Assembly (NCBI RefSeq): GCF_007993935.1
Contig: NZ_VITY01000004.1
Location: forward strand, 62,001-126,000
DNA from: Bradyrhizobium macuxiense
GTDB taxonomy: Bacteria; Pseudomonadota; Alphaproteobacteria; Rhizobiales; Xanthobacteraceae
DNA length: 64,000 nt
Direction of reading: 5' to 3'
The position numbers and the translations under genes were made by a program. This document shows, piece by piece, positions 25,588 through 36,827 of the stretch (position 1 is its first letter; every line of letters begins with the position of its first letter). Below the pieces are notes generated by a model. The model had not been told where the DNA came from. It did no database searches and saw nothing but the letters and a program-made list of their open reading frames with translations.

Positions 25588-26754
25588 CTACGCCCCCGCC
25601 GCCATCACCACCTGCGCCAGCAATTGCTCGCGCTTGGACTGGGTGCGGTAGCCGCCCATCGTCGCGGCGAAGCGCTCGAGAATGCCGTCCTCGAACGCGG
25701 TGACGATGGTGTCGTGGACATAGCTCTTGCGGCAGATCGCCGGGGTGTTGGAGAGCTGGTCGGCAGCGGCGCGGATCGCGTCCAGCACCTGGCGCTTGCG
25801 GCCGCGCTGGCTGGCGGCCGGCGTGATCCGCGACAGCGATTCCACGACGACGGCCGACGCCATCAGGGTGCGGAAATCCTTCAGCGAGATCTTGATGCCG
25901 GCGAGTTCGCGCAGGAACGCATTCACCGCGGTGGTCGAGGCGGCGCGCACGACGCCGGAGCGGTCGTAATACTGGAACATGCGCTTGCCCGGGACGTCGC
26001 GCAGAATGCCGATCGCGCGCACCAGCTTGGCCGCGTCGCATTCCTTGCGCACGGCCTTGCCGCCCTTGGCCTTGAAGGTCAGCACCAGGGAATCATCTTC
26101 CAGCGTGACGTTGGACTTCAACAGCGTGGTGGCGCCGCGGGTGCCGTTGAGGCGGGCATAGGATTCGTTGCCGGGCCGGATCGCGGTGCGCGCGATCAGC
26201 TCGATCACGGCCGACAGCGCGAACTCGCGCGTCGGCTCGTCGCCGGAGAGGAACGCCGAGACCTTGCGCCGGATCTTCGGCAGCGCCGCCACCAGCTTGC
26301 CCAGGCGATGCGCCTTGCGCTGCTCGCGGACCTTCTCCCAATCGGCGTGATAGCGATATTGCAGCCGGCCGGCCGCATCGAGGCCGACCGCCTGCAGATG
26401 CGTGTTCGGATCGGTGGAGTAGCGCACCCGGCGATAGGCCGGCGGCATCGCCATCGCGTGCAACCGGCGAATGGTGCGGGCGTCGCGGACGCGCGAGCCG
26501 TTGGCGCGAACGAACGAATAATTCTTGCCGCGCTTGACGCGGCGGATGGTCAACTCGTTCTGGTCGCCGAGCCGCAGGCCGAGGTCGCGCGCCAGATCTT
26601 CAACTGACGTCTTGATGGCAGCGGCGGCCGGGGCGTCGAGCTTGATCTTGGACTTGGGTGACGGCTTGGGCCATTGGCCCAGCGCCTTCGCCAGGGCGAC
26701 AGCGGGATCGGCGGACATGGGCCGCACAGCCGCGATGTTCTGCTGATCCATCAT
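25588..26754 (-). CDS. DNA topoisomerase IB (poxvirus/bacterial type)
   Basis: 388 residues; relaxes supercoils by single-strand cleavage through a 3' phosphotyrosine. The N-terminal beta domain has ELTIRRVKRGKNYSF and PPAYRRVRYSTDPNTHLQAVG-type blocks. The catalytic domain has ELIARTAIRPGNESY, the FTFKAKGGK-like LTFKAKGGK block, KDFRTLMAS and the nucleophile Tyr345 in CRKSYVH. Lengths and motifs match bacterial homologues of the vaccinia enzyme. Two adjacent ATGs at 26754 and 26751 are possible. Common in Rhizobiales but accessory. Confidence 0.93.
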   Translation of the reverse strand: MMDQQNIAAVRPMSADPAVALAKALGQWPKPSPKSKIKLDAPAAAAIKTSVEDLARDLGLRLGDQNELTIRRVKRGKNYSFVRANGSRVRDARTIRRLHAMAMPPAYRRVRYSTDPNTHLQAVGLDAAGRLQYRYHADWEKVREQRKAHRLGKLVAALPKIRRKVSAFLSGDEPTREFALSAVIELIARTAIRPGNESYARLNGTRGATTLLKSNVTLEDDSLVLTFKAKGGKAVRKECDAAKLVRAIGILRDVPGKRMFQYYDRSGVVRAASTTAVNAFLRELAGIKISLKDFRTLMASAVVVESLSRITPAASQRGRKRQVLDAIRAAADQLSNTPAICRKSYVHDTIVTAFEDGILERFAATMGGYRTQSKREQLLAQVVMAAGA

Positions 26755-27592
26755 ACTACTCGTCAGACGCCTTGTTCCGCTGTTCTCCCGGTAATGCCGT
26801 TGCTTCGGGCTTCGTTCCGGTGGGCCGTCCGGCCTCGGATTGGCGATTTAGGGCGTCAGGACCGACATTGCGAGTCGCGAATCGGTTATCTGCGGTTTCT
26901 AAATACCTTTCATGGGTGCCATTCGCCCGCTAACCTTGATTTTGGGCTGTCCGGCATCGGTCAAAACAGTGGGAGCCCGGTCCGGGAACCGGGCTTTGGA
27001 GGACCGCGGCGACGAAGGGAACCGCCGGAGGCAGGTCAGGGACCGTGTCGTTTCCAGCCCAGTCCCGTGAGGGATACGCCACGGGAGCCGCGCCGGCTCT
27101 CCGGCGCGAAATCGTCGGCGCAGATGATCGCGACTGCCCTTCGGACAATTCATCGAAGCGCGCAGTGAGCGGTCCGGCACGATGGGTGTGGGAGCGCCAC
27201 GTCCCGGCCGGCGTCAACGCACGGCTGCACGCTGTCTCGAGGCTCTTCAAATCGCGCGCCAGATCGATCGCGATCCGCCAATTCTTTCGCGACACCCATC
27301 GGGCTCCGACGAGGGCACGAGGCGCAAGCGAGCGAGCGGCGAACGATACCACTACGACCAAGAGACCAGTGACCTCGAGCACACGATGGCGCATAGGTTT
27401 CACTCATCAACGAGGCGCGGTAAACCGCCCAATCAGATGTGGCAGCCGGCGCAATGCCCGGCGGCTTCGACGCGACGAAAGTGACAGTCCTTTTTCCTTG
27501 CCGGGCCGGAATGCGGCAACGCATAATCGCGGCAATGATCAGGACGGCTTGCCACCGCGTTGTTTGCGATCGGCAATGAGTGGAGGAAAATG
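26755..27592. other. 838-base interval without a convincing gene
   Basis: Between topoisomerase IB and acs. Open frames exist on both strands but none has recognisable homology; the best candidate is the minus-strand frame starting at 27403, listed separately. The sequence is moderately lower in GC in places (for instance around 26900-26940). GGAGG at 27582-27586 is the acs ribosome-binding site. No RNA gene or clear terminator recognised. Confidence 0.5.
26930..27403 (-). CDS. Possible small exported protein (doubtful)
   Basis: 157 codons, with an N-terminus that looks like a signal or membrane anchor (basic start then GLLVVVVSFAARSLA). The rest is Arg/Ser/Pro-rich with no recognisable motif. 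Open frames overlap it in other frames, so chance is a real alternative. It would be divergent from acs. Listed because the interval is otherwise empty; coding status is not established. Confidence 0.25.
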   Translation of the reverse strand: MKPMRHRVLEVTGLLVVVVSFAARSLAPRALVGARWVSRKNWRIAIDLARDLKSLETACSRALTPAGTWRSHTHRAGPLTARFDELSEGQSRSSAPTISRRRAGAAPVAYPSRDWAGNDTVPDLPPAVPFVAAVLQSPVPGPGSHCFDRCRTAQNQG

Positions 27593-29533
<1,941 letters not shown>

Positions 29534-29908
29534 CCCGGCGACGGCAATATCGAGACATGCAGCAAGGGCCGCGCGCGATCACCGCCGCGGCCCTTCGCTT
29601 TTCTCCATGCGATCCGGCGGCGGCAGTTCTTGAAACGCTATGGAATTGGCCATTTCACGGGATTGTCAGAGGCAAGGCGTCATTGCGGCGCGTTTGTGGC
29701 CAAGTGTTGTTTTCAGGTCATTTACTTTAATCCGAACTTTTCCTTTTCTGCCCGCCATCAGGACGTGTCTCGCGGCCGGTGTGAAACCACCCGGTTAAGA
29801 CACGCGGTTAATATTGCGTGCGTGAGACCGGCGAGCCCGGTTTTTTTCAGGGCTCTGCACCTTCGTTTTTGGCTCCCCCACGGGAGCTGTTGGGAAGTGG
29901 AGAGGTTG
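29534..29908. promoter_or_regulatory. Long leader upstream of the L,D-transpeptidase gene
   Basis: 375 bases without a gene: first the acs terminator, then an AT-richer block (29700-29760) where a promoter is likely, then two short hairpins close to the start codon (29833-29855 with stem GAGCCC/GGGCTC and a loop holding seven T; 29872-29887 with stem GCTCCC/GGGAGC). The two stems directly precede the ribosome-binding site. No known riboswitch class was recognised. Confidence 0.4.
29564..29595 (+). terminator. Terminator after acs
   Basis: 10-bp stem AAGGGCCGCG/CGCGGCCCTT around a 12-base loop, followed by CGCTTTT, 30 bases downstream of the acs stop. Confidence 0.75.
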
Positions 29909-30424
29909 ATGTCGATGAAGTTTGCGGTGGCGTTCGCTGTCACCCTTGGTGCCGTTGTTGTGATGTCGCAGACGGCCGAAGCGCGGCCGGAAATGGTCGG
30001 AATCCACGCTGACAATTATGAGCCGGGCACCATCGTGGTGAAGACCAACGAACGGCGGCTCTATCTCATTCTCGATTCCGGCCACGCGATGCGTTACCCG
30101 GTCGGCGTCGGCAAGTCCGGCAAGCAGTGGGCCGGCACCACCCGCATCGACGGCAAGTATCGCTACCCGGCCTGGTCGCCGCCCGCCGAGGTCAAGCGCG
30201 ACAAGCCGAGCATCCCGAACGTGATCGCAGGCGGCTCGCCGCATAACCCGATGGGCGTCGCGGCGATGACGCTGGCCGGCGGCGAATACGCGATCCACGG
30301 CACCAACGTGCCGGGCTCGGTCGGCGGTTTCGTCTCCTACGGCTGCATCCGCATGCTGAATCCCGACATCACCGACCTCTATTCGCGCGTCGAGGTCGGC
30401 ACGACTGTTGTCGTCACCCGCTGA
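29909..30424 (+). CDS. L,D-transpeptidase (YkuD domain)
   Basis: 171 residues with a signal peptide (KFAVAFAVTLGAVVVMSQTAEA). The YkuD catalytic signature is complete: HGT at 130-132 and SYGCIRM with nucleophile Cys146 and Arg148. Such enzymes make 3-3 cross-links in peptidoglycan or attach outer-membrane proteins to it, in the periplasm. The ATG at 29909 has GGAGAGG before it; a longer frame from 29630 would bury the signal peptide and is rejected. Ends in a good terminator. Confidence 0.93.
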   Translation: MSMKFAVAFAVTLGAVVVMSQTAEARPEMVGIHADNYEPGTIVVKTNERRLYLILDSGHAMRYPVGVGKSGKQWAGTTRIDGKYRYPAWSPPAEVKRDKPSIPNVIAGGSPHNPMGVAAMTLAGGEYAIHGTNVPGSVGGFVSYGCIRMLNPDITDLYSRVEVGTTVVVTR

Positions 30425-30452
30425 TCGCGTTCAGCGCTTCGCATGAAGAAAG

Positions 30453-30475
30453 GCCGCGCAACTGCGCGGCTTTTT
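30453..30475 (+). terminator. Terminator after the L,D-transpeptidase gene
   Basis: Stem GCCGCGC/GCGCGGC with a 4-base loop, followed by a T5 tract and GTTTT, 28 bases past the stop codon. Confidence 0.85.
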
Positions 30476-30492
30476 GTTTTGGCGCATTCAGC

Positions 30493-31101
30493 TCAGCGCG
30501 CAAAGCTACCGCACCAGCCGAAGCGATGTCCGCCATTGTAGGCGCGGGCATGACCGGCCGCGAGCAGCGCGGCCGAGACGTTGTCGGTTTTCCTGGTCGC
30601 GACGTCGGCAACGACGCGCCCCTGATATTTGTCGGGACCGACATTGTAGATCGCGACATCGCCCTGGCCGAGCAGATCGCGCAGCGCCACCGTCGCCGCC
30701 TGCGCCATTTGCAGTTCACGCGCACAGGATGCCTTCAGCTCCGGCGCATCGATGCCGCGCAGCCGGACCCGCGTGGTGAAATCCGGGCCCGGCGCGAGAT
30801 GCACGCGCGCTTCGAACGTGTCGCCATCGATCGTCCTGATCACATCGACGCTGTGCCGCGCGTCAGGCGCGCCGGCGCGCTGCAAGATCACATCGGCGTC
30901 GCGCGATCGGTTCAACGACCAGTGCGACGGCATCGGCACCCATTCAGGCGCCCATCGGCGGATCGGCAGCGTGCTCCCGACGGCGATGCCGAGCACGAAC
31001 ACCCAAGGCAGCGCCGCCGACACGCGGCGGCCCCACGGTGATCGGCGGAAGGGCGGACGTCCCGTCCCACGATAAGGATTTATTCTCTCGTATGGGGACA
31101 T
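30493..31101 (-). CDS. Membrane-anchored thermonuclease (SNase) family protein
   Basis: 202 residues. One N-terminal membrane helix (about 29-46), then a staphylococcal-nuclease domain with IDGDTFEARV (acidic metal ligand), RLRGIDAPE (catalytic Arg115 and Glu121) and KYQGRVVADV supplying the second Arg. It ends with the GHRFGWC tail common to alphaproteobacterial members. Predicted periplasmic calcium-dependent nuclease. ATG at 31101 with GGGA upstream. It may be transcribed with the DUF1674 gene, which ends 52 bases upstream. Confidence 0.86.
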   Translation of the reverse strand: MSPYERINPYRGTGRPPFRRSPWGRRVSAALPWVFVLGIAVGSTLPIRRWAPEWVPMPSHWSLNRSRDADVILQRAGAPDARHSVDVIRTIDGDTFEARVHLAPGPDFTTRVRLRGIDAPELKASCARELQMAQAATVALRDLLGQGDVAIYNVGPDKYQGRVVADVATRKTDNVSAALLAAGHARAYNGGHRFGWCGSFAR

Positions 31102-31153
31102 ATTCCCAGACTGACTTGAGTCGGGCCGGCGGGCAAGACACGCCAAAAGACTC

Positions 31154-31387
31154 TCAGAAGTCCGAGGCGATGCCCTTGGTCTCCCAATCGCCGTAACGCG
31201 TCGGTTCCAGTCCCTTCGGACCCTGATATTCCTTCGGCCGCGCGGCCGCATCCTTCGCGGCCAACTCCTCGGCAGCCTTGCGCCGCGCTTCGGCTTCGGC
31301 GAGCGCGCGCTGGGCTGCCGCCGTCAGCGGCTTGCGCGGTGCGGGTTCCGGCGGCGACGGCGATTTCTCAGTGACGTTCTCAGACAT
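31154..31387 (-). CDS. DUF1674 protein, succinate dehydrogenase assembly factor 4-like
   Basis: 77 residues; the C-terminal signature GLEPTRYGDWETKGIASDF is that of the DUF1674/SDHAF4 family, which in mitochondria binds flavinylated SdhA during complex II assembly. The N-terminal half is charged and helical (AAAQRALAEAEARRKAAEE). The start at 31387 is preceded by AAGAAGG; a longer frame begins upstream at 31534 but lacks homology. Divergent from rsmB, an arrangement seen in related genomes. Cytoplasmic. Confidence 0.88.
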   Translation of the reverse strand: MSENVTEKSPSPPEPAPRKPLTAAAQRALAEAEARRKAAEELAAKDAAARPKEYQGPKGLEPTRYGDWETKGIASDF

Positions 31388-31576
31388 GGCAGGCCTTCTT
31401 GGCAAAACTTTCTGCCTGCGAATTTCGTATCCCGGTGTTGGCTCAGTGACGGCATCACGATCACGAAATCCCGCAAGGCGATTCTTACATTTGGCATATT
31501 CGCATGCCAGAGGTGTTTTCGAGTTGATGGGCATGAGCCGAATGTAACTCCAGCACCTTCGAGATATCTCCGCTTC

Positions 31577-32923
31577 ATGCCCCCTTCAAGATTTGCAGTT
31601 CCTGCCGAAGTCCCCGGTCTCGCGGCGCGCCGCATCGCGGCCGACCTCCTCGACGGCGTGCTGCACAAGCACCGCACGCTCGACGACCAGCTCGACGGCG
31701 CCGGCGCGCATCCCGGCCTGAAATCGCTGGCCGATCGCGACCGCGCGCTGATGCGCCGGCTGGTCTCGACCATCCTGCGCAAGCTCGGCACGCTCGGCCA
31801 TCTGCTGTCGCGCCTGCTCGATCGCGGCATCCCGACCGATGCGCCGCGCGCGCAGAGCGCGCTCTTGATCGGCGCCGCGCAGATCCTCTGGATGGACGTG
31901 CCCGACCATGCCGCGGTCGATCTGTCGGTGCGGCTCGTGCAGTCGGACCGCCGCGCGGCGAAATATGCCGGGCTGGTCAACGCCGTGCTGCGCCGCTGCG
32001 CGCGCGAGGGCCAGGGCCTGATCGACGAGATCAGCATGCAGACGCTGGATCTGCCGCCCTGGATGCTGGCGCGCTGGAATGCGCATTACGGCGAAGCCAC
32101 CGCGCGCGAGATGGCGCTGGCGCTCGGCCACGAGCCATCACTCGATCTCACGGTGAAGTCGGACGCAGCGCAATGGGCGAGCCGCCTGCATGGCGAGATC
32201 TTGCCGACGGGAACCGTGCGCACGCTGCTGCAGGGTTCCGTCACCATGCTGCCGGGCTTTGCCGAAGGCCAATGGTGGGTGCAGGACGCCGCCGCGGCGC
32301 TGCCGGCGCGCCTGTTCGGCGACATCAAGGACAAGGCGATTGCGGACCTCTGCGCTGCGCCCGGCGGCAAGACGGCTCAGCTCGCGTTGGCGGGCGCGCA
32401 GGTCACCGCGGTCGACCGCTCGCCGGCGCGGGTCGCGCGGTTGCGCGATAATCTCACGCGGCTGGCGTTGCAGGCCGAGACTGTCGTCGCCGACGCCGCC
32501 GAATGGCCCGCCGATGCCGCGAGCTTCGACGGTATCCTGGTCGATGCGCCCTGCACCTCGACGGGAACCATCCGCCGCCATCCCGACGTCGCCTGGCTGC
32601 GCCAGGAAGGCGACATCGCCGCGCTGTCGGCGCTGCAGAAGCGGCTGCTGCAAAAGGCCACCCATCTCTTGAAGCCCGGCGGCACGCTGGTCTACTGCAC
32701 CTGCTCGCTGGAGCCCGAGGAAGGCGAGCACGCGATTGCCGCGCTGCTGGCTGGCGAATCAGGCCTGCGCCGTGCGCCGGTCGAGAGCAGCGAGGTCGCC
32801 GGCCTCGACGACATCATTACCGCCGACGGCGACCTGCGCACTCTGCCCAGCCATCTGCCCAACGCCGACCCGCGGCTGGGCGGGCTGGATGGCTTTTACG
32901 CAGCCCGGCTGGTTAAGTCCTGA
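31577..32923 (+). CDS. rsmB: RsmB/NOP family rRNA m5C methyltransferase
   Basis: 448 residues. An N-terminal NusB-like RNA-binding helical domain (RRIAADLLDGVL, ALLIGAAQILWMDVP) is followed by a SAM-dependent methyltransferase. The SAM motif is DLCAAPGGKTAQLA; the two catalytic cysteines lie in DAPCTSTGTIRRHPD and YCTCSLEPEEGE. This layout is that of RsmB, which methylates C967 of 16S rRNA. The start codon has only a weak ribosome-binding site. Cytoplasmic. Followed after 149 bases by the heparinase-like gene on the same strand. Confidence 0.9.
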   Translation: MPPSRFAVPAEVPGLAARRIAADLLDGVLHKHRTLDDQLDGAGAHPGLKSLADRDRALMRRLVSTILRKLGTLGHLLSRLLDRGIPTDAPRAQSALLIGAAQILWMDVPDHAAVDLSVRLVQSDRRAAKYAGLVNAVLRRCAREGQGLIDEISMQTLDLPPWMLARWNAHYGEATAREMALALGHEPSLDLTVKSDAAQWASRLHGEILPTGTVRTLLQGSVTMLPGFAEGQWWVQDAAAALPARLFGDIKDKAIADLCAAPGGKTAQLALAGAQVTAVDRSPARVARLRDNLTRLALQAETVVADAAEWPADAASFDGILVDAPCTSTGTIRRHPDVAWLRQEGDIAALSALQKRLLQKATHLLKPGGTLVYCTCSLEPEEGEHAIAALLAGESGLRRAPVESSEVAGLDDIITADGDLRTLPSHLPNADPRLGGLDGFYAARLVKS

Positions 32924-33072
32924 TTTTAAACTTCAGTCCTCTAAGCTCCAGATGCTTCGTGAAGTGATTCGCGCGGTATCAAGAGGGTGTCTTGTTTATC
33001 AAGCAGGTGTCTTGGCCGCGTTTCCGGATTAAATAAGGATTCGTTGAAAATTCCCTCCCCGCAAGGTTAGGC

Positions 33073-34824
33073 GTGTCGGTCGCTCAAAGCAGACGCATCT
33101 CGACGCTGATTGCTGGCCGCTTCGCCCGCAGCATGCTCGCACGCGCCAGCGGCACCACGGTTGCGCTGTCGCGGCTGTGGCCCGGCCGCACCGACCGGCT
33201 GATCATCGCCCCGCACGACCTCAGAACCGCCGACGCCACCCGCGCTGCCGAGATCTATGCCGGGCGATTCGTGTTCGCCGGCAAGATCGTCACCTGCCAC
33301 GGCCGCTCGATCTTCGATCTCGAGCCGCCGTCGGAGGATTGGGAAGCCGCCCTGCTCGGCTTCGGCTGGCTGCGCCATCTGCGCGCCGCCGACACTGCGC
33401 TGACCCGCGCCAATGCCCGCTCGCTAGTCGATGATTGGATTTCGAATCAGGCCCGCAAGCGGCCGCTGGAACGGCGCGCCGACGTGCGCGCGCGGCGCGT
33501 GATCTCGCTGCTGTCGCAGGCCCCCTTGGTGCTCGGCGACACCGACGGCAAATTCTATCGCAAATATCTCCGCGGTCTGGCGCGTGAGATCCGCTATCTA
33601 CGCCACGCGACGCTCGACAATGACGGCGTGCCGCGCCTGCAGGTGTTGATCGCGCTGTGCTACGCCTCGCTCTGCCTCGCCAACCAGGCGCGCAACATCA
33701 AGTCGGCGACGCGCAGGCTTTCCGACGAGTTGCAGCGCCAGATCCTGCCCGATGGCGGCCACATCTCGCGCAATCCCGGTGCGCTGGTCGAGTTGCTCAG
33801 CGATCTCTTGCCGCTGCGGCAGACCTTTGCCGCGCGCAACATCGCGCCGCCGCCGGCGCTGCTCAACGCGATCGACCGTATGATGCCGATGCTGCGCTTC
33901 TTCCGGCACGGCGACGGCAGCTTCGCGCTGTTCAACGGCATGTCGACCGCGCCGTCAGATCTGGTCGCGACGCTGCTCGCCTATGACGACACCCGCGGCG
34001 TGCCGATGGCGAGCATGCCGCATACCGGCTTCCAGCGCCTCGATGCCGGCAACACCACGCTGATCATCGACACCGGCGCACCGCCGCCGGCAAGCGTCAG
34101 CCAGGATGCGCATGCCGGCTGCCTGTCGTTCGAGCTCTCCTCGGGTCCGAGCCGCATCGTCGTCAATTGCGGGATGCCGTCGACCGGGCGCGACAATTGG
34201 CGGCCGTTCGCGCGCTCCACCGCGGCGCATTCGACGCTGACCTATCGCGACACCTCATCGTGCCAGTTCGTCGAGCTGTCGGCGATGAAGCGGCTGCTGC
34301 GCGGCGCGCCGATCACCAGCGGCCCCAGCAATGTCGAGAGCTACCGCGAGGCCGTTCCCGGCGGCGACGTGCTCACCGCCTCGCATGACGGCTATCTCTC
34401 GCGCTTCGGCGTGATCCACCGCCGCGTGCTGATGGTCTCGCAGGACGGCACGCGGCTCGAGGGCGAGGACTCACTGTCGCCGGCGCCCGGCGGCCGCATC
34501 AAGGGCAGCGAGGCCGATTTCGCGCTGCGCTTCCATTTGCACCCCTCGGTGAAGGCGAGCCGGCTGTCGGACGCCCGCGGCGTGATGCTGGTGCTGCCCA
34601 ACCGCGACGTCTGGACCTTCGAGGCGATGGACGACAAGGTCGACCTCGAGGACAGCGTGTTCCTGGCCGGCAATGACGGCCCCCGCCGCACCTCCCAGAT
34701 CGTGATCCGGCAGGACGCCAGGCAGGCCGCCACCATCCGCTGGAGTTTTGTGCGCTCCTCGACCTCGGCCACCGCCACCAACGCCCGCCGCAACGCCCGC
34801 CGCGAGCCCGAACTGCCGCTGTAG
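33073..34824 (+). CDS. Heparinase II/III family protein
   Basis: 583 residues. The first two thirds form an alpha-helical toroid-like region ([47 protein letters not shown]) and the last part a beta-sandwich ([32 protein letters not shown]), as in the heparinase II/III polysaccharide lyase superfamily. In alphaproteobacteria this protein is regularly found between rsmB and purH. No signal peptide is obvious, so any polysaccharide substrate is unclear. GTG start with a GGTTAGGC sequence upstream. Confidence 0.85.
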   Translation: MSVAQSRRISTLIAGRFARSMLARASGTTVALSRLWPGRTDRLIIAPHDLRTADATRAAEIYAGRFVFAGKIVTCHGRSIFDLEPPSEDWEAALLGFGWLRHLRAADTALTRANARSLVDDWISNQARKRPLERRADVRARRVISLLSQAPLVLGDTDGKFYRKYLRGLAREIRYLRHATLDNDGVPRLQVLIALCYASLCLANQARNIKSATRRLSDELQRQILPDGGHISRNPGALVELLSDLLPLRQTFAARNIAPPPALLNAIDRMMPMLRFFRHGDGSFALFNGMSTAPSDLVATLLAYDDTRGVPMASMPHTGFQRLDAGNTTLIIDTGAPPPASVSQDAHAGCLSFELSSGPSRIVVNCGMPSTGRDNWRPFARSTAAHSTLTYRDTSSCQFVELSAMKRLLRGAPITSGPSNVESYREAVPGGDVLTASHDGYLSRFGVIHRRVLMVSQDGTRLEGEDSLSPAPGGRIKGSEADFALRFHLHPSVKASRLSDARGVMLVLPNRDVWTFEAMDDKVDLEDSVFLAGNDGPRRTSQIVIRQDARQAATIRWSFVRSSTSATATNARRNARREPELPL

Positions 34825-34866
34825 TGGTGGCCGGGCGTATTGCTTCCAATCCGTGCGATTTGGACC

Positions 34867-34962
34867 GTCACCCTGAGGAGCGCGCACTAGCGCGCGTCTC
34901 GAAGGGTCGACGGCCACAGCCGGGCCGATTCATCCTTCGAGACGCGCTTCGCGCTCCTCCAG
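34867..34962. repeat. Intergenic palindrome, family D
   Basis: Inverted arms CCCTGAGGAGCGCGCACTAG...CGTCTCGAAGGG and CCTTCGAGACGCGC...GCGCTCCTC between the heparinase-like gene and purH. Same general form as repeats known to be frequent in Bradyrhizobium intergenic DNA. Confidence 0.7.
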
Positions 34963-35096
34963 CGACAAAGGCGAAGCCTTTGCGCGGGGATGACGGGGAA
35001 GAAGCCTCAATTTCCCCGGAATCCGCCGCATGTACCGGTTTCGTACCGCACAAAACCATGCTACCCGGCTGCCTTAACCGCCAAGGATTTTCCGAT

Positions 35097-36689
35097 ATGA
35101 CCGAGCAGCTTCGCCGCGTGACCCGCGCTCTGTTGTCCGTTTCCGACAAGACCGGACTGATCGATTTCGCCAAGGCGCTGGCCGACCAGGGCGTCGAGCT
35201 GGTCTCGACCGGCGGCACCGCCAAGGCGATCGCGGCGGCCGGGCTGAAGGTCAAGGACGTCTCCGAGCTCACCGGGTTTCCGGAGATGATGGACGGCCGG
35301 GTCAAGACGCTGCATCCGAAGGTGTATGGCGGCCTGCTCGCGATCCGCGACAACAAGGAACACGCCGCCGCGATGGCCGCGCACGGCATCGCGCCGATCG
35401 ACCTTCTGGTCGTCAACCTCTATCCGTTCGAGGCCACCGTCGACAAAGGCGCCGGCTTCGAGGAGTGCATCGAGAATATCGACATCGGCGGCCCCGCGAT
35501 GATCCGCGCCGCGGCCAAGAACCATGACGACGTCGCTGTCGTAGTCGAAGCGAACGATTATCAGGCGGTGCTCGACGAGCTCGCCGCGCACAAGGGCGCC
35601 ACTTCGCTCGGCCTGCGCCGGCGGCTCGCCGCCAAGGCCTATGCGCGCACCGCGGCCTATGACGCCGCGATCTCGAACTGGTTTGCCGTGCAGCTCGACA
35701 CCAAGGCGCCGGATTTCCGCGCCTTCGGCGGCAAACTGATCCAGTCGCTGCGCTATGGCGAGAACCCGCACCAGACCGCGGCGTTCTATGCCACGCCGGA
35801 GAAGCGGCCGGGCGTTGCCACCGCGCGCCAGCTGCAGGGCAAGGAACTGTCCTACAACAACATTAACGACACCGACGCGGCCTATGAGTGCGTCGGCGAA
35901 TTCGATCCGCAGCGCACCGCGGCTTGCGTGATCGTCAAGCACGCCAATCCCTGCGGCGTCGCCGAAGGCCCGGATCTCGCCACCGCCTATGCCCGCGCGC
36001 TGGCCTGCGACTCCACTTCGGCCTATGGCGGCATCATCGCGGTCAACCGCACGCTCGATGCGGACGCGGCGCGCGCCATCATCGGCATCTTCACCGAGGT
36101 GATCATCGCGCCCGATGCGACCGAGGAGGCGATTGCGATCATCGCCGGCCGGCGCAACCTGCGGCTCTTGCTCGCCGGCGGCCTGCCGAACGCGCGCGCG
36201 GTCGGCCTCACCGCCAAGACCGTCGCAGGTGGCCTCTTGGTGCAGAGCCGCGATAATGCCGTAGTCGAGGACATGAACTTGAAGGTCGCGACCAAGCGCG
36301 CGCCGACCGACGCCGAGCTGCGCGATCTCAAATTCGCCTTCCGTGTCGCCAAGCACGTCAAGTCGAACACCATCATCTACGCCAAGGATCTCGCCACCGT
36401 CGGCATCGGCGCCGGCCAGATGAGCCGGGTCGATTCCGCGCGCATCGCCGCGCGCAAGGCGCTCGATGCCGCGGCCGAGCTGAAGCTCGCAGAACCCCTG
36501 ACCAAGGGTTCGGTGGTCGCCTCCGATGCGTTCTTCCCGTTCGCCGACGGCATGCTGGCCTGCATCGAAGCCGGCGCCACCGCCGTGATCCAGCCCGGCG
36601 GCTCGATGCGCGACGACGAGGTGATCAAGGCCGCCGACGAGCACGGCATCGCCATGGTGTTCACCGGCGTGCGGCATTTTAGGCACTGA
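35097..36689 (+). CDS. purH: Bifunctional AICAR formyltransferase/IMP cyclohydrolase
   Basis: 530 residues; the last two steps of de novo purine synthesis. The N-terminal IMP cyclohydrolase domain has [35 protein letters not shown] and the [11 protein letters not shown] block; the C-terminal transformylase has [23 protein letters not shown] and the catalytic VKHANPCG, ending DAFFPFADG. The ATG at 35097 matches the family start (AAGGA about 11 bases upstream); a longer open frame from 34824 reaches through a palindrome and is rejected. Cytoplasmic. Confidence 0.96.
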   Translation: MTEQLRRVTRALLSVSDKTGLIDFAKALADQGVELVSTGGTAKAIAAAGLKVKDVSELTGFPEMMDGRVKTLHPKVYGGLLAIRDNKEHAAAMAAHGIAPIDLLVVNLYPFEATVDKGAGFEECIENIDIGGPAMIRAAAKNHDDVAVVVEANDYQAVLDELAAHKGATSLGLRRRLAAKAYARTAAYDAAISNWFAVQLDTKAPDFRAFGGKLIQSLRYGENPHQTAAFYATPEKRPGVATARQLQGKELSYNNINDTDAAYECVGEFDPQRTAACVIVKHANPCGVAEGPDLATAYARALACDSTSAYGGIIAVNRTLDADAARAIIGIFTEVIIAPDATEEAIAIIAGRRNLRLLLAGGLPNARAVGLTAKTVAGGLLVQSRDNAVVEDMNLKVATKRAPTDAELRDLKFAFRVAKHVKSNTIIYAKDLATVGIGAGQMSRVDSARIAARKALDAAAELKLAEPLTKGSVVASDAFFPFADGMLACIEAGATAVIQPGGSMRDDEVIKAADEHGIAMVFTGVRHFRH

Positions 36690-36700
36690 TCTCTCGCCAT

Positions 36701-36819
36701 CGTCGTCCCGGCGAAAGCCGGGACCCATACCGCGTGATCTATCGAAAGCGCGCTGGGGTTAGTTGTCCCTCACCAAGCACGGCCGGTGGTTATGGGTCCC
36801 GGCCTTCGCCGGGACGACG
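36701..36819. repeat. Intergenic inverted repeat, family B (copy 2)
   Basis: CGTCGTCCCGGCGAAAGCCG at 36701 and the complementary arm ending 36819, between the convergent ends of purH and the UMF1-type MFS gene. Each arm is a small hairpin. Confidence 0.8.
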
Positions 36820-36827
36820 GCGGCGAT

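Noticed and set aside
34824..35096. Longer purH start about 90 codons upstream
   Set aside because: The extension translates a palindrome and lacks homology; the ATG at 35097 begins exactly at the conserved N-terminus.
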